A DNA stretch of 64,000 bases from Rhizobium sp. CIAT894 (GTDB lineage: Bacteria > Pseudomonadota > Alphaproteobacteria > Rhizobiales > Rhizobiaceae): the NCBI RefSeq assembly GCF_000172795.2, contig NZ_CP020947.1, positions 2,049,001-2,113,000 of the forward strand, written 5' to 3'. Every line of letters begins with the position of its first letter. The stretch's first letter is position 1. Shown piece by piece: positions 63,326 through 64,000 of the stretch. The translations under genes and the position numbers were made by a program. The notes under the pieces were generated by a model. That model had not been told where the DNA came from. It ran no database searches and was given only the letters and a program-made list of their open reading frames with translations.

Positions 63326-64000
63326 GTGATGTTGTCCGCAGCGAGCTTCGGATCCGTCCTCCGAGCGTGCCGAGCCGCATGGCGGCGTCGCTTGCGCGCG
63401 CCGGCCGCAAACTGGCTGCCGAGCCGCTTGGCCTTGCCGGCTTCGTCATCCTCGGCCTGCTTTGCATCGTCGCGATCTTCGCGCCGCTTCTGGCGCCTTA
63501 CGATCCGGTCGTGCAGGCGCTCGGCGATGCCCTGCAGCCGCCGAGCCTCGCACATTGGGCCGGCACCGACGAATTCGGCCGCGACATTCTGAGCCGCCTG
63601 ATCTTCGGCACGCGCATCACCATTCAGACCGTGCTGTCGATCTCGCTGATCGTCGGGCCGATCGGCCTTCTGATCGGTGTGGTTGCCGGCTTCTTCGGCG
63701 GTCGCACCGATGCGCTCTTGATGCGCGCCACCGATATCGTCCTGTCCTTCCCGTCGCTGATCCTGGCGCTCGCCTTTGCCGCCGCACTCGGCGCCGGCCT
63801 GACCACGGCCATCATCGCCATCTCGCTGACGGCATGGCCGCCGATTGCGAGACTTGCGCGCGCCGAGGCGCTGGTCGTCAGAAATGCCGACTATGTGGTC
63901 GCCGCCCGCCTTTACGGCGCCTCGCCGATCCGCATTCTTCTTCTTTATATCGCGCCGATGTGCGTGCCGTCGGTGATCGTTCGCCTGACCCTCAACATGG
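63322..64000 (+). CDS. ABC transporter permease, DppC type (runs off right edge)
   Basis: The frame from ATG 63322 is open to the window end (226 codons visible). It has a hydrophobic first helix (LAGFVILGLLCIVAIFAPLL), the DppC motif HWAGTDEFGRDILSRLIFG, then LIVGPIGLLIGVVAGFFGG and the start of an EAA loop (DYVVAARLYGASPIRILLLY). This is the partner of the DppB-type permease. ATPase genes probably follow outside the window. Confidence 0.93.
   Translation, partial: MSDVVRSELRIRPPSVPSRMAASLARAGRKLAAEPLGLAGFVILGLLCIVAIFAPLLAPYDPVVQALGDALQPPSLAHWAGTDEFGRDILSRLIFGTRITIQTVLSISLIVGPIGLLIGVVAGFFGGRTDALLMRATDIVLSFPSLILALAFAAALGAGLTTAIIAISLTAWPPIARLARAEALVVRNADYVVAARLYGASPIRILLLYIAPMCVPSVIVRLTLNM

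Overview
The window is high-GC DNA with alphaproteobacterial gene content and order: ntrY-ntrX-(D-amino acid aminotransferase)-hfq-hflX-mazG, a cysG-DUF2849-cysI-DUF934 sulfite-reduction operon, many ABC uptake systems of Aap, Ugp, Dpp and NMT1/THI5 type, DUF982 and CsbD small proteins, and rhizobial intergenic palindromes. The best guess is the chromosome of a Rhizobium leguminosarum/etli-type bacterium. This rests on protein recall, not a search.

Layout. 0-5 kb: the tail of an outer-membrane protein, a secreted DUF1254/DUF1214 protein, a Tat-type sulfatase and an aldo/keto reductase. 5-15.3 kb: a D-serine/one-carbon locus. A minus-strand operon encodes a polar amino-acid ABC transporter (binding protein, two permeases, ATPase) ending in D-serine dehydratase DsdA. 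A LysR gene follows, then a plus-strand operon of an SHMT-like enzyme, folD and purU. The SHMT carries Thr/His/Thr where canonical enzymes have Tyr55/Tyr65/His228 (E. coli numbering), so it may be a 2-methylserine hydroxymethyltransferase making D-alanine rather than a housekeeping GlyA. 15.6-31.1 kb: core genes ntrYX, dat, hfq, hflX, mazG, a deaminase, the cysG-cysI operon, a ubiquinone-type hydroxylase, an AEC transporter, ccdA and tRNA-Lys(UUU).

31.1-39.6 kb looks accessory. It holds a ParDE-like toxin-antitoxin pair just after the tRNA, small orphan proteins (CsbD, DUF982 twice, a 24-residue membrane peptide, a small secreted protein, two coupled gene pairs), a flavoprotein hydroxylase, a DUF4242-adenylate cyclase fusion, two copies of a dispersed repeat, and a scar where a divergent monooxygenase/MarR pair lost both 5' ends.

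39.6-48.1 kb is a catabolic regulon for an unidentified nitrogenous, probably cyclic, compound. A seven-gene minus-strand operon (binding protein, ATPase, permease, cytosine-deaminase-like amidohydrolase, FAD-linked oxidase, flavodoxin-fold reductase, RidA) is joined by a divergent LysR gene and a creatininase-family hydrolase. A 40-bp site, 33/40 identical, lies upstream of both target units and is the likely operator.

48.7-50.1 kb is a complete ISAs1-family insertion sequence with a 10-bp target duplication, inserted into one arm of a palindromic repeat. 50.1-57.6 kb is a sugar locus: ThuA-like protein, Gfo/Idh/MocA dehydrogenase and ROK regulator, divergent from a Ugp-type ABC transporter. 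57.8-64 kb is a sugar-acid locus: KdgD, mannonate dehydratase and a FadR/GntR regulator, with a Dpp-type transporter running off the right edge; matching operator-like sequences lie before both transcription units.
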